Assembly: GCF_030542965.1 (NCBI RefSeq)
Contig: NZ_JAUAOA010000016.1
Location: 1-64,000 of the forward strand
Length of the DNA: 64,000 nt
Direction of reading: 5' to 3'
From: Azotosporobacter soli
Lineage (GTDB): Bacteria > Bacillota > Negativicutes > SG130
The position numbers were made by a program, and so were the translations under genes. Below the pieces are notes generated by a model that was not told the DNA's origin, ran no database searches, and was given only the letters and a program-made list of their open reading frames with translations. This document shows, piece after piece, positions 8,385-16,847 of the stretch (within the stretch, counting starts at the first letter, position 1; every line of letters starts with the position of its first letter).

Positions 8385-8959
8385 GCTTTTGGTCAATGAT
8401 CCTGGCTTTTTCGCCTTGGGTCGCGTTCAAGCTGTTGCTGCAGTTGCCGGTGCAGAATGAGTTGCTGTTACTGAAGGGAGCTATTGTTGTAGCGGCGCTC
8501 ATTTGCGCCTATCGTGCAATTAAAGGGTTAGACAAAGGCATCATTGCCTGGGGCAGCGGCTTATTCTTTTTGCTTAGCCTGATCATGGTCGTGGGCTTAA
8601 CAAATATTTGGTATATGAAACATCTCGGCCTTTTTTCCAGCGGCACATTGGCAGCGTTAACTTGGGCGTCGATCGTACAGGGAAAGCCGTTTACGCTTGT
8701 CTATGCCAAACAGAAGGTGGCGATGCAGTATTGGGATTCGCCTGGCTTCATTCACAAAAACTATAAGATCAGCGGCGCTTGGGGCGTTAGTTTTAGCATT
8801 GGTCTAATCGATGCGTTTGTGCGTCAGTTGTATCCGGAAATGCCGGGGTATATGTCGGAGATTATCGATGACGGAGCAATGATTCTTGCGATTCTGTACA
8901 CAACACATTTATCAAAAGCGCCGAAAGAAATGATGAGAACCGACAGTGTAGATGCATGA
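8381..8959 (+). CDS. Integral membrane protein, second tandem paralogue
   Basis: 192 residues, clearly homologous to the preceding protein: SFWSMILAFSPWVAFKLL, NIWYMKHLGLFSSGTLAALTW, KPFTLVYAKQKVAMQYW and GAWGVSFSIGLIDAF align without large gaps. It starts inside the stop codon of its partner (ATGA) with GAGGAGG upstream. Function unknown. The conserved Trp, His and Lys residues in the loops are candidates for a functional site, but this is only pattern recognition. Downstream is an exported Ntn-hydrolase, perhaps in the same transcript. Confidence 0.8.
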   Translation: MSFWSMILAFSPWVAFKLLLQLPVQNELLLLKGAIVVAALICAYRAIKGLDKGIIAWGSGLFFLLSLIMVVGLTNIWYMKHLGLFSSGTLAALTWASIVQGKPFTLVYAKQKVAMQYWDSPGFIHKNYKISGAWGVSFSIGLIDAFVRQLYPEMPGYMSEIIDDGAMILAILYTTHLSKAPKEMMRTDSVDA

Positions 8960-8988
8960 CCGGTGAAACAAGAAACAGGAGGGAGAGA

Positions 8989-9864
8989 ATGCGAAAGATG
9001 AATGGAATATGGATGATCTGTTTGACGTTTATTATGCTGGCGGCGACCGTGCTTCCCGTTCAGGCTTGTACCTCATGGATGGCTTCCGGTGACAGCGTTG
9101 CAGGCGGCGGAACATTAGTGGTGAAAAATCGCGACTGGATGCCGGGCGATATTACGTCGCTGAAGCTGATGAAGAGCAATCGGGATCTTTCTTACTTTGT
9201 CCTGTTCGGCAATTTGGAAGGCAGTGCGAATCACGGCGGCATTAATGAAGCAGGGCTGGTATTGCTTGAATTGTCGACGCCGCCGAACACGCCGCGGGGA
9301 GAAGTGCCGCCGTTGGCCAAGAGCTTTGATGCCGACTGGATACTGGGACATTATCGCACGACGGATGAGGTGATACTGGCGTTGACAAAGAACGAGTGGC
9401 AAACACAGCCGGTCTTTTTAATCGTAGCCGATCAAAATAAGGTCGCCTATATTGAAGTAGGGACAAGCGGGCGCGTGGCTGTTAAAGAAATGGTGAATGG
9501 GGCGATGATTCACGCCAATGAATACCAGGAAGCATCGATGCAAGATTTGAATCCGAAACTGCAGCCGGGAGTAGACAATTCTTTGGCTCTTTATGAACGC
9601 AAACGTTTGCTAAAAGCAAGAGAACAAATCGAGTCAAAATCCATTTTCACTTTAGCGGATATGAAACGGTTTGCGCAAGATCCGGTTGTCTGGTATGAAC
9701 AAAGGGAAATGAGAACCTATGCGTCGTTCATTGTTCAGCATCGCAGTAACGGTCAAGAGCCGTTGATTTGGGTAAGACTGACCAATCCGAATGAAGGCGT
9801 TAAAGAAGCGCAGTTTACTCTGAGCGAAGCGATGTCCGGCAAGGCATTGGAACTGTTGCACTAA
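8989..9864 (+). CDS. Exported Ntn-hydrolase of the linear-amide C-N hydrolase type
   Basis: 291 residues from the ATG at 8989, chosen because AGGAGGGAG precedes it. A signal peptide (residues 1-26, ending PVQA) is followed directly by Cys27. In this superfamily (penicillin V acylase, choloylglycine hydrolase, acyl-CoA:6-APA acyltransferase) the nucleophile is an N-terminal Cys exposed by processing, so signal cleavage here would itself create the active site. The following GGGTLVVKNRDWMPGD segment with KNRDW is typical of the AAT/choloylglycine families. Later segments GGINEAGLVLLEL and MIHANEY also fit. The substrate (bile salt, penicillin, N-acyl-homoserine lactone or other amide) cannot be decided. 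Confidence 0.8.
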   Translation: MRKMNGIWMICLTFIMLAATVLPVQACTSWMASGDSVAGGGTLVVKNRDWMPGDITSLKLMKSNRDLSYFVLFGNLEGSANHGGINEAGLVLLELSTPPNTPRGEVPPLAKSFDADWILGHYRTTDEVILALTKNEWQTQPVFLIVADQNKVAYIEVGTSGRVAVKEMVNGAMIHANEYQEASMQDLNPKLQPGVDNSLALYERKRLLKAREQIESKSIFTLADMKRFAQDPVVWYEQREMRTYASFIVQHRSNGQEPLIWVRLTNPNEGVKEAQFTLSEAMSGKALELLH

Positions 9865-9885
9865 TTTAAGATGCAATGCAAAATG

Positions 9886-9928
9886 AAAAAATGGTTTTGT
9901 TGTCGAGCAACAGAACCATTTTTTATCG
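9886..9928 (+). terminator. Intrinsic terminator after the Ntn-hydrolase
   Basis: A 17-bp stem with one G-U pair (9886-9902 pairing with 9908-9924) and a 5-base loop; the A-rich 5' arm and T-rich 3' arm make it potentially active in both directions. Confidence 0.85.
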
Positions 9929-9981
9929 ACAGCAATAGAGACGTTACGGAAAAAGCTTGCTTGAGAAAAGGAGTCGTGAAA

Positions 9982-10740
9982 ATGAAAAAAATATTGTGGT
10001 TGGTAAGCTTAGTCTTACTATTTTCTTTTGGCGGATTGGCAAGTGCGAAAGAAATCGATACGGCGGCTATTTATCAAGGTTCGACGATAGAAGCGCTGCT
10101 GGCCGGGAATTATAGCGGCGTGGCCAGCGTAAAACAGATTAAGCAAAAAGGCGATACGGGGCTTGGAACATTCGCCGGTTTGGATGGCGAAATGATTATT
10201 TTGGACGGGCAAGTGTATAAGGCCGCTAAAAACGGTACGGTTACGCTTGAAGGCGATGCGGCGCAAAGCCCATTTTACGCGGTCACGCAGTTGCGGAAAA
10301 ATGGAAATGAGGTGAAACTGGCGGAGGCGACAGACTATGCTGCGTTAAAACTTCAGATCGACAACTTGCGCAGCCGCAGCGATTTGCCCTATGCGGTTGT
10401 TGTTAAGGGAACCTTTGCTGCGCTCACGGTGCGCAGCGTCGGGCCTTATGAGAAACCTTACCCGCTTTTGTCGAACGCCGTAAAGGAGCAAAGCGTATTT
10501 CAGTACAAAAATGTGCAGGGAACGCTGGTCGGATTCTGGCTGCCGTCTTATCTTGGCAATGCGAATGCCAGCGGCTATCATTTGCACTTTTTGTCGGATG
10601 ATAAGCAAAAAGGCGGTCATGTGCTGGAACTTCAGATGCGTGAGGGAAGGTTGCTCTTGGATGAAAAAAGCAAACTGGAAATAGAATTTGCTCCGTATCA
10701 GACCGTTCCGTTATTGCAAAAAGATTCATACAAGTCATAA
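9982..10740 (+). CDS. budA: Alpha-acetolactate decarboxylase with a signal peptide
   Basis: 252 residues from the ATG at 9982 (AAAAGGAG upstream). The enzyme converts 2-acetolactate to acetoin. Family features are GLGTFAGLDGEMIILDGQVY (about 60-79), VKGTF, EKPYPLL, VQGTLVGFWLPSYL and the zinc site GYHLHF (H200, H202) with GGHVLEL (H213). A clear N-terminal signal peptide ends in ASA at residue 22, so the protein is predicted to be exported. Secreted forms are known in Brevibacillus, but most bacterial versions are cytoplasmic. No acetolactate synthase is adjacent. The sulfatase gene follows 20 bases later. Confidence 0.88.
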   Translation: MKKILWLVSLVLLFSFGGLASAKEIDTAAIYQGSTIEALLAGNYSGVASVKQIKQKGDTGLGTFAGLDGEMIILDGQVYKAAKNGTVTLEGDAAQSPFYAVTQLRKNGNEVKLAEATDYAALKLQIDNLRSRSDLPYAVVVKGTFAALTVRSVGPYEKPYPLLSNAVKEQSVFQYKNVQGTLVGFWLPSYLGNANASGYHLHFLSDDKQKGGHVLELQMREGRLLLDEKSKLEIEFAPYQTVPLLQKDSYKS

Positions 10741-10760
10741 ACGGCATTGGAGGATAGCTT

Positions 10761-12278
10761 ATGAATAGTACGGAAGGAAAAAAACCAAACATCATTTTCG
10801 TTTTCATGGACAATTTAGGCTGGGGCGAACTGGGGTGTTACGGCGGCGGTGTGCTGCGCGGCGCGCCTACGCCGCGCATTGACGGCCTTGCCGCAGAGGG
10901 GTTGCGCCTCCTTAATTTCAATGTGGAAGCGCAATGCACGCCAAGCCGTTCGGCGGTATTGACCGGACGGCATCCAATTCGTTCCGGAACGCAGGTTGTG
11001 CAATTTATGGGCGGCGCCGATGGCCTGACGCGCTGGGAAGTGACGATTGCGCAGGCGCTTTCGGATGCAGGTTACAGGACTGGGATGTATGGCAAATGGC
11101 ATCTCGGCAGCGACGTGGAAAATCGCAGTCCGGTTGAATTTGGTTTTGATGAAGCGATTTGGAGTCCGCGTACAGCCGATGAAGTTCTCTGGACGATGCA
11201 GTCTTATTTTCCAAATGGAGAAGTGACGTCCGCTCCTTATACGGAAGAAAAGGTAAAACTTGAATATCAATCAATTTATGCGAAACAACGCGGCGGCGAA
11301 GCCGAAGCGATTGCTACGTATGATGCGGAGTTTCGTGCCGGCTTTGATCGAAAAATTACCGAGTGGGCGATTGATTTTATCAAGCGTGCCAAAGACGAGG
11401 AGAAGCCTTTTTATCTCTATTTACCATACACTCAGGTACATATCCCGACGATTCCCGACCCGGAATATGCCGGACGGACGAAACGCGGCGCTATGGCCGA
11501 CTTATTGGTGCAGATGGACGATTTTACCGGCCGGATTCTCGATACGCTCGATGAGTTGGGGCTGGAGGAAGACACGATTGTAGTATGGACGTCAGACAAC
11601 GGACCGGATACGACATATCGGATGCCAGCAATGGATCCTGATCCGCTCGGTAGCCAGTGGAACGGTTTTTCTGGTCCATGGCGCGGCGGATATCTGACTT
11701 CGCTTGAAGGTTCAAACCGAGCGCCCTGTCTTATTCGCTGGCCAAACAAAATTCCGGCCGGCAAAGTCAGTAATGAATTGGTGCATGCAGTCGATACCTT
11801 TACAACACTGCTTTGTGCGGCGGGCGCAAAAGTACCGGATGATCGGCAAATTGACGGGATGGATATGCGGCCTTTTCTGCTTGGCGAAGCAGAAGAGTCG
11901 GGACGCGATACGGTCTTATGCTTTCAAAATGAGCGTTTGCAGGCAATAAAGTGGCGGCAATGGAAAGCGCATTTTTTTAAGCAGGATGAATTTTTGTCAA
12001 CCTGGACGCCGTACAATGTGCCGAACCTGTATAACCTAGAATGGGATCCGCGCGAGGAACATACGGTGGATTTTCCGCATGGCTGGGTCTTGCACCCGAT
12101 GCTGGCGGCTTCGACGGCGTTTTTTAAGACGTTGGCATTGGAGCCGCCGATCAAGCCGGGCACGCCGGACCCCTATGTTCCGCCGCGTCCAAGTGAGATA
12201 AAGGTAAAAGAATACACCCAACTTGGCCTGGTTACCGAATGCGTCAGCATGATTTCGCGCTGCGCTGCGGCAAAATAA
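10761..12278 (+). CDS. Cysteine-type sulfatase (arylsulfatase family)
   Basis: 505 residues. The N-terminus (KPNIIFVFMDNLGWGELGCYGG) is the metal-binding start of type I sulfatases. The maturation motif CTPSRSAVLTGR lies at Cys59-Arg70, so Cys59 should be converted to formylglycine. Further metal and active-site segments are GMYGKWHLG, YLPYTQVHIPTIPDPE and VVWTSDNGPD. No signal peptide is visible, so it is predicted to be cytoplasmic, which is less common for sulfatases. GGAGGA precedes the ATG. The converging radical-SAM gene is its probable maturase. The sulfate-ester substrate is unknown. Confidence 0.93.
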   Translation: MNSTEGKKPNIIFVFMDNLGWGELGCYGGGVLRGAPTPRIDGLAAEGLRLLNFNVEAQCTPSRSAVLTGRHPIRSGTQVVQFMGGADGLTRWEVTIAQALSDAGYRTGMYGKWHLGSDVENRSPVEFGFDEAIWSPRTADEVLWTMQSYFPNGEVTSAPYTEEKVKLEYQSIYAKQRGGEAEAIATYDAEFRAGFDRKITEWAIDFIKRAKDEEKPFYLYLPYTQVHIPTIPDPEYAGRTKRGAMADLLVQMDDFTGRILDTLDELGLEEDTIVVWTSDNGPDTTYRMPAMDPDPLGSQWNGFSGPWRGGYLTSLEGSNRAPCLIRWPNKIPAGKVSNELVHAVDTFTTLLCAAGAKVPDDRQIDGMDMRPFLLGEAEESGRDTVLCFQNERLQAIKWRQWKAHFFKQDEFLSTWTPYNVPNLYNLEWDPREEHTVDFPHGWVLHPMLAASTAFFKTLALEPPIKPGTPDPYVPPRPSEIKVKEYTQLGLVTECVSMISRCAAAK

Positions 12279-12330
12279 AAAAAGACTGTCTCAAGCGGCT
12301 TTCGAAGGCCGGTGAGACAGTCTTTCTTTT
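12278..12330. terminator. Bidirectional terminator between sulfatase and maturase
   Basis: A 12-13 bp inverted repeat (AAAGACTGTCTCA with TGAGACAGTCTTT) with an A-rich left flank and T-rich right flank, placed between the stop codons of two convergent genes. Confidence 0.9.
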
Positions 12331-13585
12331 AAAGCGGATCGTTATGCTTTGTTTTTGGTGCAAGCAGCTGCATGATTTCATCGGCGTAACGATTTTGGCG
12401 CAAAAGTGCGGCCATGCAATCCATCGTCGGTCGGATGTGGCGGAAAAACGCCTGATAGCCTGCGCAAAGATAGTTAAGATTGGCTTCGCCAGTGGGTGTT
12501 GTGCGAAAGCGATTGCGGGGACACTCGCCATGGCAGGCAAACAGGACGTCGCATTGGCGGCAATAATTCGGCAGACCGTCTGATTTTTGCAAGCCGAAGC
12601 GGCGCTGTTTTTTTGAAGCGGCCAGTGTGCTGATTTCTGTCTCGCAAATGGAACCTAAACGATAGTCGGGTTCCACATAATGATCGCAGGAATAAAGATC
12701 GCCCTTTTTCTCTAAGACCACAGCGTTGCCGCAGGTTGGCGAAAAGATGCACAAATTGTGCTGACCAAGCCAGCTGCCAAGCGCCACGTCAAATGTTTGT
12801 ACGAAGACGGCGCCGACATCGTTACGTACCCACTCGTCATAAACGGCAATCAGAAAGCGGCCGTAGCGATCGGCGTCGACGGAGCGTTCGGTAACCTGGT
12901 CGCCGCTTTGCGTATAGAGTGGCCTGGGCTGGAGGGCGTCATTTTTCCAGCCGCGGTTGGCAAGATGCAATTGGTCGGCGTTGACCCGTTCCACAATAGG
13001 GATGAATTGAATGTATTGCGCTTGCAACTCGTCACGCAAAAAATGATAAACGGCGGCAGGATGATCGACATTGGCAGCGTGAACCGAGCAAAGCAGATTG
13101 AAATCGATTCGATGCTTGCGTAGCAATGATAAGGCATGCATTACCTGCTTAAAGGAACCAACGCCGTTTCTGTCTACCCGGTAGGCGTCATGCATGCTTT
13201 GCGGTCCGTCGATGCTGAGGCCGACCAGAAAGTGATGTTCCTTGAAAAAAGTGCACCAGGCATCGTCCAGCAATAGGCCGTTGGTTTGGAACGTGTGTTG
13301 GATCGTTTGACCGGGACGGCGGTATTTAGCCGCAAAGGAAACTGCGCGCCGGTAAAAATCGAGGCCCACCAATGTCGGTTCACCGCCTTGCCAGGAGAGC
13401 GTAACACTTTTTTGGTTGGAATTGCATAACTGACGGATGTATTCTTCTACTACCTTATCGCTCATCATGGCCGGAGCGCCAGGATAGAGTTGAGACTTTG
13501 AAAGAAAGAAACAATAGGCGCAGTCAAGGTTGCAGGCTGCACCCGATGGTTTTGCAAGAACGTGAATCGGCATTGAACTTTTCAT
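12329..13585 (-). CDS. Anaerobic sulfatase-maturating enzyme (radical SAM, SPASM)
   Basis: 418 residues. The N-terminal radical SAM motif CNLDCAYC (C18, C22, C25) binds the cluster that cleaves SAM; WQGGEPTL and LSIDGPQ are typical of anaerobic sulfatase-maturating enzymes. The C-terminal half contains the Cys-rich SPASM region (CIFSPTC, YSCDHYV, CRQCDVLFACHGECPRNRF) holding two auxiliary clusters. The enzyme oxidises the active-site Cys of sulfatases to formylglycine without oxygen. Its convergent neighbour is a Cys-type sulfatase, which makes the assignment convincing. The length is normal. Confidence 0.93.
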   Translation of the reverse strand: MKSSMPIHVLAKPSGAACNLDCAYCFFLSKSQLYPGAPAMMSDKVVEEYIRQLCNSNQKSVTLSWQGGEPTLVGLDFYRRAVSFAAKYRRPGQTIQHTFQTNGLLLDDAWCTFFKEHHFLVGLSIDGPQSMHDAYRVDRNGVGSFKQVMHALSLLRKHRIDFNLLCSVHAANVDHPAAVYHFLRDELQAQYIQFIPIVERVNADQLHLANRGWKNDALQPRPLYTQSGDQVTERSVDADRYGRFLIAVYDEWVRNDVGAVFVQTFDVALGSWLGQHNLCIFSPTCGNAVVLEKKGDLYSCDHYVEPDYRLGSICETEISTLAASKKQRRFGLQKSDGLPNYCRQCDVLFACHGECPRNRFRTTPTGEANLNYLCAGYQAFFRHIRPTMDCMAALLRQNRYADEIMQLLAPKTKHNDPL

Positions 13586-13700
13586 AAAGGATCTCCCTTC
13601 ATATCGCTATGAAATGTTTTCGCGTTAATGTCTTGCTTCTCCTGCAGCGTGGAAAAGCGTTCCTGCGATGGAGCGATAATAAGGAGTGAAGATTTAATTC

Positions 13701-13729
13701 TTGCATCGTATAGTTTTTTAGTGTAGAAT
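13701..13729 (+). promoter_or_regulatory. Promoter of the DUF1847 leader
   Basis: TTGCAT (13701-13706) and TAGAAT (13724-13729) with 17-base spacing. Transcription would start near 13736 and give a leader of about 125 bases before the DUF1847 start codon. Confidence 0.65.
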
Positions 13730-13779
13730 ATGCTCATTATCTAAAATGACATAGCATTCCAGCCGATCAGTAAACTGAA

Positions 13780-13828
13780 GGCTAAGGTTCAGCTCTCTGC
13801 ATGGAGAGACGTTCCTTAGCCTTTTTTG
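13780..13828 (+). terminator. Leader hairpin with T-run upstream of the DUF1847 gene
   Basis: Outer stem GGCTAAGG/CCTTAGCC, 5-base internal loops on each side, inner stem CTCTC/GAGAG and a hexaloop TGCATG, followed by six T. It lies between a good promoter and the start codon rather than after a gene, so it may act as an attenuator. No known riboswitch class was recognised in the 45 bases before it. Confidence 0.7.
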
Positions 13829-13861
13829 TTTATATTTTTTCTAAAGAAGGGATGAGTGAAA

Positions 13862-14533
13862 ATGAAAAAACAACAAGCAATAAAAAGCAAAAGTTGTACC
13901 GATTGCGGGGTGTATAATTGCCGGAATCTGGATGCGACATTTCCGGCGTTTTGCTTGACTACGCAAAGTCGAGGCGAACATGGGATGGATGAAATGATTA
14001 GCGGCGTCACCGATTATTTGCGCGGCGAGCATCAGGATGCGCTAGTGGCGCGTGTTTCCGCACAGATTGAAGGGCGTTTTTACGGTAAACTGACTAGAGT
14101 CGAAGAAATTGTTGAGTTCGCGAAAGGGATTGGTGCAAAAAAAATCGGCATTGCAACGTGCGCCGGGTTGATCCAGGAAGCTAAAATTTTTGCTGCGATC
14201 CTCAGTGCGAAAGGCTTGGAATCGTATAGCGCCATTTGTAAAGTCGGTGCGGTCGATAAAACCGAGATTGGCTTGGCTGAACAGGATAAACTGCGGCCAG
14301 GAAAGCATGAGGCGATGTGCAACCCGATTCTGCAGGCGCAATTGTTAAATCAGCAAGAAACCGATTTAAATGTTGTGATTGGATTGTGCGTTGGTCATGA
14401 TTCGCTGTTTCTCAAACATTCCGAGGCGCTGGTGACAACTCTGGTGGTTAAGGATCGCGTGATGGCGCATAATCCCGTAGGTGCATTGTATAATGCGCAA
14501 TCGTACTACAAACGTTTATTGCAAGAGTCATAA
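13862..14533 (+). CDS. DUF1847 putative metal-binding protein
   Basis: 223 residues from the ATG at 13862 (a GTG two codons earlier is possible). The N-terminal CTDCGVYNC is the metal-binding Cys motif of DUF1847 proteins, followed by a Rossmann-like region (KKIGIATCAGLIQEAKIFAAIL). A third Cys cluster (AMCNP, GLCVGHDS) follows. These proteins are common in anaerobes; their function is unknown. It is followed after 19 bases by a cystine-type ABC importer, so it may be part of that transcript. The structured leader in front suggests control at the RNA level. Confidence 0.85.
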   Translation: MKKQQAIKSKSCTDCGVYNCRNLDATFPAFCLTTQSRGEHGMDEMISGVTDYLRGEHQDALVARVSAQIEGRFYGKLTRVEEIVEFAKGIGAKKIGIATCAGLIQEAKIFAAILSAKGLESYSAICKVGAVDKTEIGLAEQDKLRPGKHEAMCNPILQAQLLNQQETDLNVVIGLCVGHDSLFLKHSEALVTTLVVKDRVMAHNPVGALYNAQSYYKRLLQES

Positions 14534-14552
14534 AATAAAAGGCGGGATAAAG

Positions 14553-15395
14553 ATGATGAGAAAAGAAAAATGGCTACATAAATTGGCTCTTGGGGCGCTG
14601 TTGACGACAATGCTGTTTGCTGCGGCGGGCTGCAGTTCATCAAATTCAGCGGATGCAGGCAGTGGGACGAAAAAGAAAATTATCATCGGCACCGGCAGTG
14701 AATATAAACCGTATTGCTATCTGGATGAAAAAAATAATTTAACCGGATTTGAAGTAGAAGTGTTAAAAAAAATCAATGAACGGTTGCCGCAATATGAATT
14801 TGAATTTAAAAATTTTGATTTTAATGCAATTTTAGTCAGCTTGGAAACCGGAAAAATTGATTTGGCCGCACATCAATTCGAAATCAATCCGGATCGCAAA
14901 AACAAGTTTTTATTTGGCGATGTTGGCATAACAACCTATGATTTGCAACTTGTCGTCAAAGAAGAACGGACGGATATTCAGTCGCTAAACGATTTGGCCA
15001 ATTTGAACGGTACGGTGGAAGTCGGCAAAGCGTCGGCCAATAAAACGGCAGTGACGGACAAATGGAATAAAGAAAACGGCAATCGGCTTAAACTGATTTT
15101 GGAAGCATCGGATCCGACGATTACGTTGCAAAATTTAGCGTCAGGCAAAACCGATGCGTTTGTAAATATTCAACGCAATGTGGATGCATATAAAACGACT
15201 TACGGAGCTAAAATCAAAGTGGTCGGTGAACCGATCAGCCGTTCGAGCGCGTATTATTTGTACCGTAAGAATGACGCGACAGGGACGCAGCTGAAGCAGG
15301 ATGTGGATCGTGCATTGCAGTCGCTGAAGGATGATGGTACATTACTGGAACTGTCAAAAAAATGGCTTGGCGGCGATTATGTTTCGAAAATTTAA
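14553..15395 (+). CDS. tcyJ: Substrate-binding lipoprotein of a sulfur amino-acid ABC transporter
   Basis: 280 residues from the ATG at 14553 (AAGGCGGG upstream). A lipoprotein signal peptide ends at AAAGC (Cys27), so it is anchored to the membrane by lipid. The mature part is a polar amino-acid-binding protein: GSEYKPYCYLDEKNNLTGFEVE and DFNAILVSLETGKIDLA are typical. With two different permeases and one ATPase behind it, the layout matches the Bacillus TcyJKLMN importer for cystine and related sulfur compounds, rather than the usual one-permease type. The PatB-like lyase downstream strengthens this. The exact ligand is inferred. Confidence 0.85.
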   Translation: MMRKEKWLHKLALGALLTTMLFAAAGCSSSNSADAGSGTKKKIIIGTGSEYKPYCYLDEKNNLTGFEVEVLKKINERLPQYEFEFKNFDFNAILVSLETGKIDLAAHQFEINPDRKNKFLFGDVGITTYDLQLVVKEERTDIQSLNDLANLNGTVEVGKASANKTAVTDKWNKENGNRLKLILEASDPTITLQNLASGKTDAFVNIQRNVDAYKTTYGAKIKVVGEPISRSSAYYLYRKNDATGTQLKQDVDRALQSLKDDGTLLELSKKWLGGDYVSKI

Positions 15396-15408
15396 AGCGA
15401 GGTAACGT

Positions 15409-16107
15409 ATGCTGGAAAATTTATTTAGCGTTGGCTTGTTTTTCACTAGTTTTCCAACGCTGCTTAGCCGCATTCATATTACGCTGGCGATTGTTGCGGT
15501 TGCGTTTATTGTTGGTCTGATCGGGGGCATCCTGCTGGCGGCGGCGCGCATCTATCGGTTGCCGTTTGCTGCGCCAGCTGCTGCAGCCTATGTATCTTTT
15601 ATTCGAGGGATTCCGCTGTTGGTGCTGCTTTATATCGTATATATCGGCTTGCCGCTGCTGGCCGAAGCAGGGGGCATTCATATCAATCGCCTGGACAGTC
15701 TTTGGTTTGTGATGATCGCCTATAGCATGAACAGCGCTGCCTTTTTATCGGAAATCATCCGTGCGGCAGTAAAAGGGATAGACGGTGGTCAGCTTGAAGC
15801 GGCTTATGCTGTAGGCATGACGCGCCGTCAGGCCTTTAGCCGGATTATTGTTCCGCAGGCGCTGCGGATTTCGTTGCCGTCATTAGGCAACAACATCATT
15901 TCGTTGTTGAAAGATACGTCACTTGCTTATACGCTGGGCGTAATCGATATCGTCGGGGTTATTAAGGCGATTAGCAGCAACACCTACCGTTCGCTGGAAG
16001 CTTATACGGCGGCAGCTGTCATTTTTTTCGCGTTAAGCTTTCTGCTGGAACGAATGTTTGCCAAATTGCAAATCACGTTAGGCATCGAGCAGATTAAACC
16101 GCAATGA
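15409..16107 (+). CDS. tcyL: ABC transporter permease, TcyL-like
   Basis: 232 residues with about five membrane segments and the HisMQ-type permease signature (ISFIRGIPLLVLLYI-like segment; EAAYAVGMTRRQAFSRIIVPQALRI, the cytoplasmic EAA loop that contacts the ATPase). It starts 13 bases after the binding-protein gene with GAGGTAA upstream. It pairs with the next, divergent permease to form a heteromeric channel. Regulation is probably shared with the whole 14.5-18.8 kb unit. Confidence 0.88.
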   Translation: MLENLFSVGLFFTSFPTLLSRIHITLAIVAVAFIVGLIGGILLAAARIYRLPFAAPAAAAYVSFIRGIPLLVLLYIVYIGLPLLAEAGGIHINRLDSLWFVMIAYSMNSAAFLSEIIRAAVKGIDGGQLEAAYAVGMTRRQAFSRIIVPQALRISLPSLGNNIISLLKDTSLAYTLGVIDIVGVIKAISSNTYRSLEAYTAAAVIFFALSFLLERMFAKLQITLGIEQIKPQ

Positions 16108-16134
16108 TAATACAAAGGAAGAGGAGGAGAAACA

Positions 16135-16845
16135 GTGGGATTTCAGTTTGATTCGGCATTTTTCGTTTATGAAATCGGTATTGGCATTCGGTTTATTCCG
16201 ATAGTATTGCTTTTGTCCGTCATACCATTGTTGTTGGGCTTAAGTGTAGGCGGCGTCATTGCTGTGATTCGTCTGCTGAAAGTGCCGCTGCTCCACTCAT
16301 TGGCTGCGCTTGCGGTTACCTTTTTACGCGGTGTTCCATTATTGCTGCAGCTTACGATTTTGTACTTGGCGGTGAACATTGGCGCAGAAAGTTTGAAAGA
16401 GTTTGGGCTTGGCGGTTTTTCTGCCAAGGATATTTCTTATACCTGGGTGGCAGTAGCTGGCTTGTCGATTCATGCCGCCGTCTACTTGTCGGAAGTGATT
16501 CGCTCGGCGTTGCTGGCGGTTCCGGCCGGTCAGTATGAAGCTGCAAGGGCTGTCGGCATGAACAATCGTCAACTGTTGCTGCGCATCATCGTGCCGCAGG
16601 CGATGCCGGTCGCATTGCCTTTGATCGGCAGCAATTTTATCGGTTTAATTAAAGGCTCGGCGGTGGCATCACTGATTTCCGTTGTTGAGCTATTAAATGG
16701 CACGCAGTTTGAAGCAAATGGAAACTATAAATTTTTAGAGGCATACCTAGCAGCGGCGCTATTGTACTGGTTATTATGCTTTTTGGTGGAGCAGGTAATT
16801 GCCTTTGGCGAAAATAAGCTGCGCGCATCTGGATGGAGTGGATAA
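16135..16845 (+). CDS. tcyM: ABC transporter permease, TcyM-like
   Basis: 236 residues, GTG start with GAGGAGGAG upstream. Same family as the preceding permease ([39 protein letters not shown] as the EAA loop), but clearly divergent from it, as in other two-permease cystine importers. About five membrane segments. It is followed by the ATPase gene after 2 bases. Confidence 0.88.
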   Translation: MGFQFDSAFFVYEIGIGIRFIPIVLLLSVIPLLLGLSVGGVIAVIRLLKVPLLHSLAALAVTFLRGVPLLLQLTILYLAVNIGAESLKEFGLGGFSAKDISYTWVAVAGLSIHAAVYLSEVIRSALLAVPAGQYEAARAVGMNNRQLLLRIIVPQAMPVALPLIGSNFIGLIKGSAVASLISVVELLNGTQFEANGNYKFLEAYLAAALLYWLLCFLVEQVIAFGENKLRASGWSG

Positions 16846-16847
16846 AA

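Noticed and set aside
11005-11583. Alternative frames inside the sulfatase gene
   Set aside because: All lie within a gene carrying the complete sulfatase motif set.
13830-13861. Known riboswitch before the DUF1847 gene
   Set aside because: The leader matches no riboswitch consensus that I can recognise (not S-box, T-box, preQ1, fluoride or ZTP).
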